64,000 nt of DNA from Bacillus sp. J37 (GTDB lineage Bacteria > Bacillota > Bacilli > Bacillales > Bacillaceae). Shown piece after piece: positions 25,923 to 35,469 of this stretch. The notes under the pieces are model-generated. The model worked only from the letters and a program-made list of their open reading frames with translations, had not been told where the DNA came from and did not search any database. The number at the start of each line of letters is the position of its first letter. The first letter of the stretch is position 1. A program made the position numbers and the translations under genes. The DNA is taken from the NCBI RefSeq assembly GCF_000518865.1, contig NZ_JAEK01000004.1, positions 229,314-293,313 of the forward strand. Direction: 5' to 3'.

Positions 25923-26879
25923 TTATACATGTGATACGATGAACTCAGCCTCACCTGAAAGTTTATATTCACCAATTCCATATGGAAGAATAAAATGACT
26001 GCCTTTTTCCATTGTGAAATCTTTTTGATCAATTGTGATGGTACCTTTTCCTTCTGTCACACTGACCTGTAAAAAGTCTTGATCGAGTATCATGGATGCT
26101 TCTCCATTTAATTGCCAATGGTATACGGTGAAATAGTCTGATTCTGTTAATGTCTTTGTCGTTAAACCGCCCACCTTGGACTCATTTTGTTCTGTTTCCA
26201 CATCTTGATGTGGGACAGTTGTTACCTCTATCGAACGATCTAAATGCAGCTCACGTTTTTGACCACTAGAATCAGTACGATCATAATCATACACACGGTA
26301 CGTAATGTCTGAACTTTGCTGTGTTTCCAGTATAACGATACCTTTTCCAATTGCATGAATCGTACCACTTGGTACATATACAAAATCACCGGCTGTTACT
26401 TTTTTACGACGTAAAAACGTTTTCCATTCTTGATCAGAAAGCATTCTTTCAAGTTCTTCTCTTGATTTTGCATGGTGTCCAAGAACGAGCTCAGCATCTT
26501 CTTCTGCACTTAACACATACCAGCACTCTGTTTTTCCGTATGGAACACCTTCTACTTCACGTGCAAATGTATCATCCGGATGAACCTGTACGGAAAGATC
26601 AGTATTTGCATCTAATATTTTCACAAGTAATGGATATTCCTCATTATTAGATGTGCTTTTATTAAATAATTCTCCATGTTCCTGCCAAGCATCTGCAAGA
26701 GTTTTTCCTGTCAGGAGACCATTTTTAATAATACTTGGACCATGAGGGTGGGCAGAGATGACCCATGCTTCCCCGGTTTTTTCATAAGGTATCGTATACC
26801 CAAATTCAGTGTGCAGCTTTTGTCCACCCCATATTCTCTCTTGGAAAACAGGCTCTAAAAATATCGGTTCTTTATACAT
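25923..26879 (-). CDS. manA: Mannose-6-phosphate isomerase, class I
   Basis: This 318-aa protein is a short Firmicute-type phosphomannose isomerase. Zinc ligands can be seen in VQVHPDD (Gln-x-His, near residue 97), the Glu of GKTECWY, and PSGTIHAIG (His near residue 173). The catalytic Arg lies in ITYRVYDYDR. It converts mannose 6-phosphate to fructose 6-phosphate for glycolysis. It follows manP by 21 bp with an AGGGGG site, so transport, phosphorylation and isomerisation are encoded together as in the B. subtilis man operon. Confidence 0.93.
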   Translation of the reverse strand: MYKEPIFLEPVFQERIWGGQKLHTEFGYTIPYEKTGEAWVISAHPHGPSIIKNGLLTGKTLADAWQEHGELFNKSTSNNEEYPLLVKILDANTDLSVQVHPDDTFAREVEGVPYGKTECWYVLSAEEDAELVLGHHAKSREELERMLSDQEWKTFLRRKKVTAGDFVYVPSGTIHAIGKGIVILETQQSSDITYRVYDYDRTDSSGQKRELHLDRSIEVTTVPHQDVETEQNESKVGGLTTKTLTESDYFTVYHWQLNGEASMILDQDFLQVSVTEGKGTITIDQKDFTMEKGSHFILPYGIGEYKLSGEAEFIVSHV

Positions 26880-26900
26880 TCGGCATCCCCCTATTTAAAC

Positions 26901-28820
26901 TTAATGAACTTCCTCTAACACCTTCATTGTTTCCTGTTTAGAAGAAACATTTAATAGCAGATTTCTAAACTCTTCATCCATTAACTTACGGGACAGCATT
27001 TGTAAAATCTTCAAGTGTGCATCACCGGCATTTTCCTCCGGCACAGCGATCATGAATATAAGCTTTGCGTCTGTACCGTCTAGACTATTCCAATCAACAC
27101 CATCACGCTTTAGCCCAAAAGCGACAGCCGGTCTTTTTACAGCGTTTGACTTACCATGTGGTATAGCAATATTCATACCAAGTCCTGTTGAGCTTTGTTC
27201 TTCACGATTAAGGATTGCTTGTTTATACACGTCCTTAGAAGTTAATATGCCTTGCGAATCGAATTGTTCAATTAGTTCATCAATAACAGCATCACGTGTT
27301 GTTCCAGCTAGATTGATATTCATTAAATCCACGTTCGTAATATCAACCATTTTTTCAATTTCCTGCTCTTCTTCTTGTTCAGGAGCAATTGAATTACTTT
27401 CCTCTTGTATTTTATCATTAGATACAGTTTCTACATCTTTTTTTAAAAAATTTACCATAAATGCTGTAACAAGGACACCCGCTATTGCTGCGATAAAGAA
27501 CATCACAACATGATCCACAGCACCTAATACAGCAACAATAGGGCCGCCATGTGCTACTTTGCCCCCTACATTCCCAAGCATAGCGATAACAGATCCTACT
27601 ACTGAACCAGCAACAATGCTTGGAATAACACGAATTGGGTCTTGTGCTGCGAATGGAATGGCACCTTCTGTAATTCCGAAAAGACCCATTGTAAATGATG
27701 CTTTACCAGCTTCCCTTTCATTAGGAAGGTATTTTTTCTTATTCATTAATGTTGCAAGACCCATTCCAATCGGCGGAATACAGATAGCGACTGCAATTGG
27801 TCCCATAATTTCATAGTTTCCTTCAGCGATCATGGCAGAACCGAATAGGAAAGCTACTTTGTTAAACGGTCCACCCATATCAACTGCGATCATGGCACCT
27901 AGGATCACTGCCAATAGAATAGAGCTTGCTCCTTGCATACCCGCAAGCATTGATGTTAACCCTTCAAAAATCTGTGCAACTGGAGCACCAATAACAAAGA
28001 TAAATAAAAGCCCAACGATAATAGATGAAAAGATTGGGATAAAGATAATTGGCATAACAGGCAATACTGCTTTAGGAACTTTAATTTTCTTAATGCCCAA
28101 GGCAATATAACCTGCTAAGAAACCTGCTATAATTCCCCCAATAAAACCAGCACCTGCTTCACTTCCGTAAAAGCTTCCGTTTGCAGCAATATAACCGCCA
28201 ATCATACCTGGTACTAACCCCGGGCGATCAGCTATACTTACTGCAATAAAGCCAGCTAATATCGGAATCATAAACATAAAGGATGTGGCACCAAGCGTTT
28301 CAATTTGTTTCCAAAAAGATCCCTCTGGAATAACAATACCACCTGGTGTTTGCTCACCACCAAGAGTTAAAGCCAACGCGATTAATAATCCCCCTACCAC
28401 GATGAACGGAACCATATATGATACACCGCTCATTAAGTGCTTATAGATTGGATTTTTCTTTTGCTTACTCTTCTGCTTCATTTCACCTACTGACTTCAAC
28501 TCAGATCTGTAAAGTGGCACATCACCACTTTTTATTTTTTCAATCAATTCTTTCGGCTTACGAATACCATCTTGTACACCTGTAACAATTACTTTCTTCC
28601 CAACAAACCGATCCTTTGGTACTTCTTTATCTGCTGCGATGATAATGCCATCTGCTTCTGCAATATCTTGGTCTGTTAATGCGTTTTCAATCCCAATTGA
28701 CCCTTGTGTTTCTACTTTAATATCAACACCTAATTCCTCGCCTGCTTTTTGTAAATTTTCAGCAGCCATATATGTGTGAGCAATCCCGACCGGGCATGCT
28801 GTGACAGCTAATATCTTCAT
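26901..28820 (-). CDS. manP: PTS mannose/fructose-family transporter EIIBCA
   Basis: This 639-aa protein has domains in the order B-C-A. The IIB phosphocysteine lies in VTACPVGIAHTYMAAE (Cys9). The multi-helix IIC domain spans about residues 125-450 with GGPFNKVAF and HGGPI motifs. The IIA domain lies at about residues 490-639, with the phosphohistidine in GMNIAIPHGKS. This is the layout of B. subtilis ManP rather than mannose PTS of the IIC/IID type. It imports and phosphorylates mannose. AAGGAGG precedes the ATG. The upstream gap carries a cre site and a large palindrome for ManR. Confidence 0.93.
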   Translation of the reverse strand: MKILAVTACPVGIAHTYMAAENLQKAGEELGVDIKVETQGSIGIENALTDQDIAEADGIIIAADKEVPKDRFVGKKVIVTGVQDGIRKPKELIEKIKSGDVPLYRSELKSVGEMKQKSKQKKNPIYKHLMSGVSYMVPFIVVGGLLIALALTLGGEQTPGGIVIPEGSFWKQIETLGATSFMFMIPILAGFIAVSIADRPGLVPGMIGGYIAANGSFYGSEAGAGFIGGIIAGFLAGYIALGIKKIKVPKAVLPVMPIIFIPIFSSIIVGLLFIFVIGAPVAQIFEGLTSMLAGMQGASSILLAVILGAMIAVDMGGPFNKVAFLFGSAMIAEGNYEIMGPIAVAICIPPIGMGLATLMNKKKYLPNEREAGKASFTMGLFGITEGAIPFAAQDPIRVIPSIVAGSVVGSVIAMLGNVGGKVAHGGPIVAVLGAVDHVVMFFIAAIAGVLVTAFMVNFLKKDVETVSNDKIQEESNSIAPEQEEEQEIEKMVDITNVDLMNINLAGTTRDAVIDELIEQFDSQGILTSKDVYKQAILNREEQSSTGLGMNIAIPHGKSNAVKRPAVAFGLKRDGVDWNSLDGTDAKLIFMIAVPEENAGDAHLKILQMLSRKLMDEEFRNLLLNVSSKQETMKVLEEVH

Positions 28821-28845
28821 GAACCTTTCCTCCTTAAAATCTTGA

Positions 28846-28859
28846 TGTAATTGCTTACA
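28846..28859 (-). promoter_or_regulatory. CcpA cre site upstream of manP
   Basis: TGTAAGCAATTACA (minus strand) matches the cre pattern with A in place of the central G. It sits 26 bases before the manP start, where CcpA binding would repress during growth on glucose. Confidence 0.6.
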
Positions 28860-28897
28860 TTCATTTTACTAGTCATTAGGTCATGAATTGATTTTTG

Positions 28898-28951
28898 TTT
28901 TTACCAGAACTTCCGGTAAAAATAAATTATTACCGGAAGTTTTGGTAAAAA
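28898..28951. promoter_or_regulatory. Large palindrome, probable ManR operator
   Basis: Two 22-bp arms (28898-28919 and 28930-28951) are complementary at all but one position around a 10-base AT spacer. The cores are ACTTCCGGTAA and TTACCGGAAGT. It lies between manR and manP, upstream of a weak-looking promoter (TCAATT, 17 bases, TAAAAT), as expected for an activator site. No T-run follows, so it is not the manR terminator. Confidence 0.7.
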
Positions 28952-28959
28952 GGAGCCCT

Positions 28960-30879
28960 TTATTTTAGCTTCTCCAGAAACTCTTTTACACTGCTTGATT
29001 CTATTAATGAATGAATAAATGACGGAGTTTCACTATAGGCTACAATCTGTCCGACAGCTTTACGATTTAGTTTTGGATCTAGAGTCGATATAGCCAGCAT
29101 GAAAACGAGGGATACTTGCTCATTCCCCCAATTTATTGGTTCCTTCAAAAGAGCAATGGCAACTGCGGATTGATTGACCATTGTTGGACTTCCATGTGGA
29201 ATAGCGATTAATCCACCGATTGATGTAGAAGACTTTCTTTCTCTTAAAAGTGCACTATGAATAAACTCTTTTGTCACGAAACCTTTTTCATATAATTTAT
29301 TACCTAACATTTCGATCACTTGAAAAGGATGCTCTTTATCTACATGTATGTGAACTAAATCTCCTCTACTTAGTTGTGTCAGCACCTTCTTTTCATTACT
29401 TATTATCTGTTTCTTCTCCATTTCAGTTAAAAACTGATTCAGTTTTTCCTTATCCTTTGCTTCCAACAAAGGTGAAATCGTAAGATGAGGAATACTAACC
29501 TGTTTTAACTCTACTGTAGAGATGATAAAATCAACGGTACTTTTCTTTAAATATTCGCTTAGTTCAGCTTGTCCAATACATCCAACAACTTGCATATCTT
29601 TGTAATGCTGTTCAATCTTAGCCTGTAATAAATGGGACATACCGACACCCATATGACAAACAATTAAGGTTCTTCGCTGTTTTTCTCTTTTTTCTTTTAA
29701 CCGTTCAATTGATGCCTGGAAATGGAGAACTAAGTAAGCGGCCTCATCCTCGGGAACTTCCAGTTCGTGATTTTCCTTAACTTCATTCAACGCTAGTAAC
29801 ACCATATTAAACAAATATGGGTACATTTTTTTGATATTTGGTAAAAGTGGGTTTGTGATAGGAAAACCATATTTAATGCGGTTAATGACCGAGTGTACAT
29901 GCACGATTAACCCGTTTTTTAAAATCAGATCATCTTTAAATGGAAATAATGTCATTGTACTAAGTTTTGTTGTTAAGTCAGTAATGACATTTAACAAGTA
30001 ATCATTCTTTATAAATGGGTCCTCTATTGCATCATTTTTTCTTTTTCCACTAATCAAATGCCAAGTAAAATAGATTCTCTCATCTTCAGAAAATTTAATT
30101 TGGAAAGCAGATTCAAGCTGTTCAAAAAAGGGAATAGCATATGAATATTCTTTGGAAGAATATGCTGCCTCCTTTTCTTTATCCGGAACCGTAACAGGAG
30201 ATTTTTGACGCGTTCTTTTCATCATAATAAGTGAATGAACAAGTAAACTTTCTATTGCAGCATCTGTAAATGCAATTGAATTCTTTTGCTGTAATTCATT
30301 CAATGCTTTTTTTACGGCCGTTATTTCATAAGGCTGAAACAATTCAAGTACATAATTTTTAGTATCGGATACAGAAGAAAGAAGTTCTGATAAATGTGCC
30401 AATGCACTGCGTTTCCTTAGTTCTGTTCCTTGAACAACGTTTCCTAATCTAGGTTTGGAAATCAACTCTAGTTGATAGGTTTCATACCATTTCGCAATGC
30501 TGTCAAGATCCTTTTTTATCGTAGCCTTTGGAACATAGTACTTCTTCGACAGTTCCTGCAAAGTAATGGCTTTATTACTTACTAATAAATGATAAGCAAT
30601 TTCAATGAATCGATCTTGCGGAGTTTTCGGCTCAGTGGATAATAGCTTTTGAAACAATTCAGACCGACCGGTTTCTTCAATATCAAGTGTAATTCCAATC
30701 CCCGGTTGCCGACTTAAATAGGCAGTAGGATACTCTGCTAAAAGCTCCTCGATTACGTTCAAGTCATTACGAACTGTCTTTTCCGCACATCTCAGCTGTT
30801 CCGACAAATCCCCTATATGTAAAGTTTGTCCATTCTGAACTAATAACGTTCTTAATAATTCTTTTTGTCGATCGTTCAT
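28960..30879 (-). CDS. manR: Mannose operon activator, PRD/EII-domain regulator
   Basis: This 639-aa protein has two N-terminal HTH segments (about residues 5-60 and 95-140), two PRDs (about residues 180-400), a GatB-like EIIB domain (LIVCHMGVGMSHLLQAKI, Cys near residue 414) and a C-terminal EIIA-like domain with the His in GGLIAIPHGSP. It matches B. subtilis ManR, which is activated when PTS phosphorylation of these domains reports mannose uptake. It lies directly upstream of manP with the operator palindrome between them, and probably controls both itself and manPA. Confidence 0.92.
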   Translation of the reverse strand: MNDRQKELLRTLLVQNGQTLHIGDLSEQLRCAEKTVRNDLNVIEELLAEYPTAYLSRQPGIGITLDIEETGRSELFQKLLSTEPKTPQDRFIEIAYHLLVSNKAITLQELSKKYYVPKATIKKDLDSIAKWYETYQLELISKPRLGNVVQGTELRKRSALAHLSELLSSVSDTKNYVLELFQPYEITAVKKALNELQQKNSIAFTDAAIESLLVHSLIMMKRTRQKSPVTVPDKEKEAAYSSKEYSYAIPFFEQLESAFQIKFSEDERIYFTWHLISGKRKNDAIEDPFIKNDYLLNVITDLTTKLSTMTLFPFKDDLILKNGLIVHVHSVINRIKYGFPITNPLLPNIKKMYPYLFNMVLLALNEVKENHELEVPEDEAAYLVLHFQASIERLKEKREKQRRTLIVCHMGVGMSHLLQAKIEQHYKDMQVVGCIGQAELSEYLKKSTVDFIISTVELKQVSIPHLTISPLLEAKDKEKLNQFLTEMEKKQIISNEKKVLTQLSRGDLVHIHVDKEHPFQVIEMLGNKLYEKGFVTKEFIHSALLRERKSSTSIGGLIAIPHGSPTMVNQSAVAIALLKEPINWGNEQVSLVFMLAISTLDPKLNRKAVGQIVAYSETPSFIHSLIESSSVKEFLEKLK

Positions 30880-31050
30880 GGCTGCACCTCTCTCAGGTAG
30901 TCAAACAGTAGTGTAGCTTATTGCATTCATAAATTCAATCATCGGTAAGAGTTTAATATTTTATCCACTCTAGAATTGATTGGAAAATAGCAAAAAATGT
31001 TAAGAAGAAAGAGTTACATGCTGTTATAGTGTACCTAAGGCAGGTGAGGG

Positions 31051-31947
31051 ATGATGGATTATGGTAAATGTATACAACGAACGCTTGATTACATTGAAGA
31101 AAACCTTGATAAACAATTGACATTAGAAACCTTGGCAGAACTTGCTTGCTTTTCTCCCTTTCATTATCATCGTGTCTTTCAAACATTGGTGGGGGAATCT
31201 GTGATGGATTATATTAGAAAAAGAAGGCTAACATATGCAGCGGAACGTCTGTTCTATACAGATGAAAAAGTGATTCATATTGCATTAGATGTTGGTTTTC
31301 AATACCAAGAATCCTTCAACAGAGCGTTCAAAAAGGTCTATGGTGTTTCACCGAAGCAGTATCGCCGTGCTAAGAGCATATCCGGACCCTTACGTGGTAA
31401 AGCCAGCCTTCATTCAATACCAATATCAGGAGGAGAGAAGATGGAACCAAAAATAGTGAATAAACCTGCGTTTAATTTGATTGGATATGAACTATTAACA
31501 AAGAATGATAACGGTCAGAACAATAAGGATATCCCTGAATTTTGGCAACAGTATATGACAAAGAATTTAGGGGGTAAAATTCCTAATCCCTTATACAAGC
31601 ATGTGGAACTTGGTATTTGCACAGATTTCAAACCTGAAACAGGTGAGTTTGGTTATATCATTGGAATGGAGGTAGAAAAGGGATCCCAAGCACCTGAAGG
31701 CATGGTATACAAAAGTTTTCCAGAACTGGAATATGCAGTGTTTACTACACCAAAATCAGATGAGGAATCATTTACAGCTTCGATTCAGTCCACTTGGAAT
31801 TATATTTTCACAGACTGGTTTCCAAGATCGGGTTATGAACATTATGGAGAAGTAGAATTTGAACTGTATGATGAAAGATGCTATGGTTCGGAGAATAAAG
31901 AAATTGATATCTACATTCCAGTAAGGAAACAACATGTAAAAATATAA
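31051..31947 (+). CDS. AraC-family regulator with GyrI-like effector domain
   Basis: This 298-aa protein has an N-terminal double HTH of the AraC/XylS type (LTLETLAELACFSPFHYHR and VIHIALDVGFQYQESFNRAF, about residues 22-105, ending VSPKQYRR). A C-terminal GyrI-like/SOUL-like effector-binding domain (about residues 130-298, including YAVFTTPKSDEESF) follows. Such proteins (Rob/BmrR-like) bind small hydrophobic or toxic compounds. Targets are not evident from neighbours. The site AGGTGAGGG serves the first or second of two consecutive ATG codons. Confidence 0.87.
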   Translation: MMDYGKCIQRTLDYIEENLDKQLTLETLAELACFSPFHYHRVFQTLVGESVMDYIRKRRLTYAAERLFYTDEKVIHIALDVGFQYQESFNRAFKKVYGVSPKQYRRAKSISGPLRGKASLHSIPISGGEKMEPKIVNKPAFNLIGYELLTKNDNGQNNKDIPEFWQQYMTKNLGGKIPNPLYKHVELGICTDFKPETGEFGYIIGMEVEKGSQAPEGMVYKSFPELEYAVFTTPKSDEESFTASIQSTWNYIFTDWFPRSGYEHYGEVEFELYDERCYGSENKEIDIYIPVRKQHVKI

Positions 31948-31976
31948 GCAGCCTTATCTGACCACTAACAGAAATT

Positions 31977-32016
31977 AAAAAGCCCTCTCTCAAGTTACAG
32001 TGAGAATGGGCTTTTT
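31977..32016. terminator. Terminator of the AraC-type gene
   Basis: AAAAAGCCC pairs with GGGCTTTTT, with an inner TCTCTCA / TGAGA extension. It also suits the convergent YdjM-like gene. Confidence 0.78.
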
Positions 32017-32040
32017 GCATCCTGACAACTATTACATACA

Positions 32041-32667
32041 CTAAAATTCCTTGGAGGAAAAGGGCAAAAAGAATTTAACCCCCCTCTTATTAAATGGTAA
32101 AACCTTCATATCAGTAATCAAATGACTGCCATAGCTAAGTAAGCATGTTAAAAACACGCCGTCGACTCTGATGGAGGCTTGAAAATAATGAGCAATGAAG
32201 GCAAAAAATCCAATTCCTACTAGTGAATGGGTGTAGCTTCTGTGAGGAATAAAAGAAGCAATCATTATATAGGTCCCTAATAACATGAGCCACATTTCAT
32301 GTAATGCAATTCCTCCCAAAAGAACTCCTAATCCGGTAATTGTTAACATATGCCTCTGTTTAATTTGAGAAGCAACTAAAATGATCGCAAGTCCAACGCC
32401 TATACCCAGCCATTTTTCTCTACCTATTCCTTCAAGAATTGTGTAGACGATCATCATTAACCCGATTAATTGTGCCACAGACCGAATCAATGTATGCGAG
32501 AAAGTGATTCTGTTACTCAATTTCCCATCTATATCAATATCAGGAATCAGTCCTCCTATGCCACCAATCCCCACTAATAATAAGGTTGTTGTCGGGTCAG
32601 CTTGCACCGATTGGGCAACAATAAACCCTGTTCCGGCCCCTATTGTTCCATGTGCAGTTCCATTCAA
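32041..32667 (-). CDS. YdjM-type membrane-bound metal-dependent hydrolase family protein
   Basis: This protein of about 208 aa belongs to the DUF457/YdjM group. The conserved metal-ligand motifs are LIPDIDIDGKLSNRITFSHT (about residues 40-59) and HRSYTHSL (near residue 146), with about five membrane helices between and after them. E. coli YdjM is LexA-regulated. No LexA box was recognised here. I chose the TTG start (MNGTAHG), because AGGTGG lies five bases upstream. The GTG three codons earlier lies inside that site. Confidence 0.8.
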   Translation of the reverse strand: MNGTAHGTIGAGTGFIVAQSVQADPTTTLLLVGIGGIGGLIPDIDIDGKLSNRITFSHTLIRSVAQLIGLMMIVYTILEGIGREKWLGIGVGLAIILVASQIKQRHMLTITGLGVLLGGIALHEMWLMLLGTYIMIASFIPHRSYTHSLVGIGFFAFIAHYFQASIRVDGVFLTCLLSYGSHLITDMKVLPFNKRGVKFFLPFSSKEF

Positions 32668-32788
32668 TTTATCCACCTGTTTCTATGTAAAAATTTCATC
32701 AGCATATTATTATACACCAAAAAAGGTGGGACAAAGGTTGTGTTTAACTTTAGAATCGCTACTTTTTTATAAGAACATAACCTGCCGT

Positions 32789-33001
32789 TTAAAGACAAGA
32801 ATGTCGATAAAAGGTCAATATTCTTTTATAAGTTTCCGTAACCGCTAAACAACCAATGATTGAGATCCATTCATTATGAGACATACTCTTTAGCCCATAA
32901 TACATGCCAGTACTGACTAAAAGGTCTGTCATTAGAAAGGATTTAATGGTAGAGCTGTGAATAACAAGAAAGAAAAACTGATTCGACATCTTTTTGTCCA
33001 C
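32789..33001 (-). CDS. Small membrane protein of unknown function
   Basis: This 70-aa frame starts at GTG with AGGTGGG seven bases upstream. It contains two moderately hydrophobic segments (FFFLVIHSSTIKSFLMTDLL and WISIIGCLAVTETY) and ends in a basic tail. I do not recognise a family. It lies alone between the YdjM-like gene and a 190-base gap without features. The good start signal and membrane-like composition favour coding, but this is not secure. Confidence 0.4.
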   Translation of the reverse strand: MDKKMSNQFFFLVIHSSTIKSFLMTDLLVSTGMYYGLKSMSHNEWISIIGCLAVTETYKRILTFYRHSCL

Positions 33002-33194
33002 CCTGTTCCCACCTTTTTCATTTTTACCTATGAGTATGTTTTAGTAGCAATGTCCTATTCATATTGGAATTGCAACAAGTCTAAAGGATCCCAAAAGAAG
33101 AATGAAATACTTTTTAGGATAGTAACCTGTTAAATCATCCATAATAAAACTGGTGTTCAATCACCCACTTACTTTCGATGTGGAGGGAAATGAC

Positions 33195-33368
33195 ATGAAT
33201 ATTCGCGAAGGCTTAATTCCGACTGCATTAGGTTCAGCTGTAACAGCTACTGGTTATGCATTAAAACAAAAACGCGGTTCAAATAAAATGATCGCAAACA
33301 CAGTTTTTGGATTCGGTTTAGCCCATGTAGTATTAGGTGCCATTGACCTTGTACAACATCGTCGTTAG
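33195..33368 (+). CDS. Small glycine/alanine-rich membrane protein, conserved in Bacillus
   Basis: This 57-aa protein (MNIREGLIPTALGSAVTATG, then KQKRG, then FGFGLAHVVLGAIDLVQHR) has two short hydrophobic helices around a basic turn. I recall close relatives in many Bacillus genomes, sometimes mislabelled asparagine synthase, which this is not. GGAGGG lies nine bases before the chosen ATG. A longer frame starting at 33153 lacks a site. It has a perfect terminator. Confidence 0.75.
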   Translation: MNIREGLIPTALGSAVTATGYALKQKRGSNKMIANTVFGFGLAHVVLGAIDLVQHRR

Positions 33369-33372
33369 TGAG

Positions 33373-33406
33373 AGACGAGCATAATTTTTATGCTCGTCTT
33401 TTTTTG
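33373..33406 (+). terminator. Terminator of the 57-aa protein gene
   Basis: GACGAGCATAA pairs with TTATGCTCGTC around a short loop and is followed by eight T. Confidence 0.88.
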
Positions 33407-33467
33407 AAGACTAAAATCAATGTGTAGACAATCAACATAGTATATAAGAGACATATGAGAGGAGAAA

Positions 33468-33728
33468 ATGATGATGTTTGTCACTTTGTTATTGCCGGTT
33501 ATCTTACCTTATGGATGTCCTGTGACTTTTTTTAATCCAGGTGCTACTTATAAAAGAGAAACAGAATTCTTTACCTGGGTAACATCTGTTAGAGAAGAAA
33601 GTCAACGGTATCAACATGTACCATTATTAGAAAATGGAGAAATTGAAAAGAATCAGGCTACTTTAATTATAGGTGAGCAAGAAGCGCAAACGAGTTTTGT
33701 CCCTAGCAGGGGGCATAAAATGTTTTGA
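33468..33728 (+). CDS. Hypothetical 86-aa protein
   Basis: This frame starts at an ATG with AGAGGAGAAA directly upstream. The first 18 residues are hydrophobic (MMMFVTLLLPVILPYGCP), resembling a short signal or anchor. The remainder is polar, with no recognised domain (TYKRETEFFTWVTSVREES). It ends before a bidirectional hairpin shared with the convergent malic enzyme gene. It may be a real small exported protein. Confidence 0.5.
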   Translation: MMMFVTLLLPVILPYGCPVTFFNPGATYKRETEFFTWVTSVREESQRYQHVPLLENGEIEKNQATLIIGEQEAQTSFVPSRGHKMF

Positions 33729-33756
33729 TGACAGGACACTATTGCACCTACTAAAA

Positions 33757-33782
33757 AGGATGCTCATTAAATGAACATCCTT
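33757..33782. terminator. Terminator of the malic enzyme gene
   Basis: AAGGATG pairs with CATCCTT, with further TCATT/AATGA pairing. TTTTTAG follows on minus. Confidence 0.72.
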
Positions 33783-33797
33783 AAATTCACGTGTTTA

Positions 33798-35240
33798 TCA
33801 ATAAGTTGTTGCTAATGTATTTTCTTCCTTAAACAAGTCTTTTCTAGCGACACCTGACTTATATGCCGCTTCAACGACTGCTTCTCTTACTTTCTCTACT
33901 ACTTTTTGATTAAAGACACTTGGGACAATATAGGTTTCACTTAATTCCTCGTCAGAAACAACACTTGCTATAGCTTTAGCTGTCGCTATTTTCATTTCTT
34001 CATTAATTTCGGATGCACGGCAATCAAGAGCTCCCCGGAAAATTCCCGGAAAACATAAAACATTGTTAATTTGATTCGGATAATCTGATCGGCCTGTTGC
34101 TAAGACCCGAACAAAAGGTTCGGCAATGTCTGGATCAATTTCCGGTACCGGGTTTGCTAATGCAAAGACAATTGGGTCATTCGCCATTGTCTTTAAATGA
34201 CTTTCAGTTAGTACTCCTGGTGCAGATACACCGATGAAGACATCCGCTCCTTTCATCACATCCCCTAGAGTCCCCTTTTCATTATAGGGGTTTGTCATAT
34301 TCGCAAAGTCAGTCCAATTCTGATGATCATATACCTCATCACGGTGAAGAGCTCCTGCACGATCTACACCAATAATATGCTGAACACCGGCTGCAATCAG
34401 CATTTTCGCACAAGCTGTTCCTGCAGCACCAACACCGTTTAGAACTACTTTAATCGATTCGATTTTTTTCCCAGTTAACTTAAGTGCATTATAAAGACCA
34501 GCCAGCAATACAACAGCCGTTCCATGCTGATCATCGTGAAAAACCGGGATATCTAATTCCTGTTTAAGTTTTGCCTCAATTTCAAAGCACCTTGGTGATG
34601 ATATATCTTCAAGATTAATTCCGCCGAACGCTGGTGCAATTGATTTTACAATAGAAACGATTTCATCAGGATCTTTAGTATCCAAGCAAATAGGAAATGC
34701 ATCAACACCTGCCATTTGTTTAAATAACATCGCCTTACCTTCCATAACAGGCATGGCTGCGAGTGGACCAATATCTCCTAATCCAAGAACAGCTGTTCCA
34801 TCTGAAACAACCGCAACTGTATTTCGTTTAATTGTTAAAGAATGTGCTTTAAGCGGTTCATCAGCAATCGCACGACACACTTGAGCAACTCCCGGCGTAT
34901 AAACTCTTGATAAATCATCACGGTTTTTAATTGGATTTTTTGGTGTTACTTCAATCTTGCCTCCAAGATGTAAAAGAAATGTTCTGTCTGAAACAGAGAT
35001 GACCTTAACACCTTGTAAGTTTTGTATAGCATCCATTACACTTTGTCCATGTTGCTGATTTTTCACCGTGATGGTGATATCTCGTACAGTTTGGACTTTA
35101 CTCGTCGAGATGACATCAATACCTATAACATCTCCGCCTGTTTCACCAATGACTTTCGCTATTTCACTAAAGGTAATAATGTTTTTCTGAAAATGTAAAC
35201 GAATAATAATATTCATGCTTGCATTGCTTAATTGAGACAT
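33798..35240 (-). CDS. NAD(P)-dependent malic enzyme with N-terminal ACT domain
   Basis: This 480-aa protein has an ACT-like regulatory domain at about residues 9-85, followed by a short-type malic enzyme. Catalytic features are RDDLSRVYTPGVAQV, the Lys/Asp region SLTIKRNTVAVVSDGTAVLG, FHDDQHGTAVV for metal binding and LNGVGAAGTACA for NAD(P). It decarboxylates malate to pyruvate. Most B. subtilis paralogues lack an ACT domain, so this copy may be controlled by an amino acid or other ligand. It lies at the end of a citrate/dicarboxylate gene block, where it would feed imported C4 acids or citrate into pyruvate. Confidence 0.92.
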   Translation of the reverse strand: MSQLSNASMNIIIRLHFQKNIITFSEIAKVIGETGGDVIGIDVISTSKVQTVRDITITVKNQQHGQSVMDAIQNLQGVKVISVSDRTFLLHLGGKIEVTPKNPIKNRDDLSRVYTPGVAQVCRAIADEPLKAHSLTIKRNTVAVVSDGTAVLGLGDIGPLAAMPVMEGKAMLFKQMAGVDAFPICLDTKDPDEIVSIVKSIAPAFGGINLEDISSPRCFEIEAKLKQELDIPVFHDDQHGTAVVLLAGLYNALKLTGKKIESIKVVLNGVGAAGTACAKMLIAAGVQHIIGVDRAGALHRDEVYDHQNWTDFANMTNPYNEKGTLGDVMKGADVFIGVSAPGVLTESHLKTMANDPIVFALANPVPEIDPDIAEPFVRVLATGRSDYPNQINNVLCFPGIFRGALDCRASEINEEMKIATAKAIASVVSDEELSETYIVPSVFNQKVVEKVREAVVEAAYKSGVARKDLFKEENTLATTY

Positions 35241-35469
35241 GTTTAACCTCCAAAAGCTTTACCTTTTCTGGGGATATTGAAAACAACCGTCTAATTTTTG
35301 TACGTAGCGAAGCGTGTAAGCTTGCTGAAACTAGATTGGTTTTTTGGAAGCGTTTTAATATCCTCATTACGATCGTAATACAAATCAAGAAGTTTGTAAC
35401 CGTTCTCTACATTTATTGTTTTAAATTTATTTCAGATATTTTGTTCATTTTGTTTATGGAGTTTCATGT

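Noticed and set aside
27052..28110. Several plus-strand frames opposite manP
   Set aside because: They are antisense shadows of a highly conserved PTS gene and lack ribosome binding sites.
28898..28951. Terminator of manR
   Set aside because: The palindrome is long but is not followed by a T-run on either strand, and its position suits an operator.
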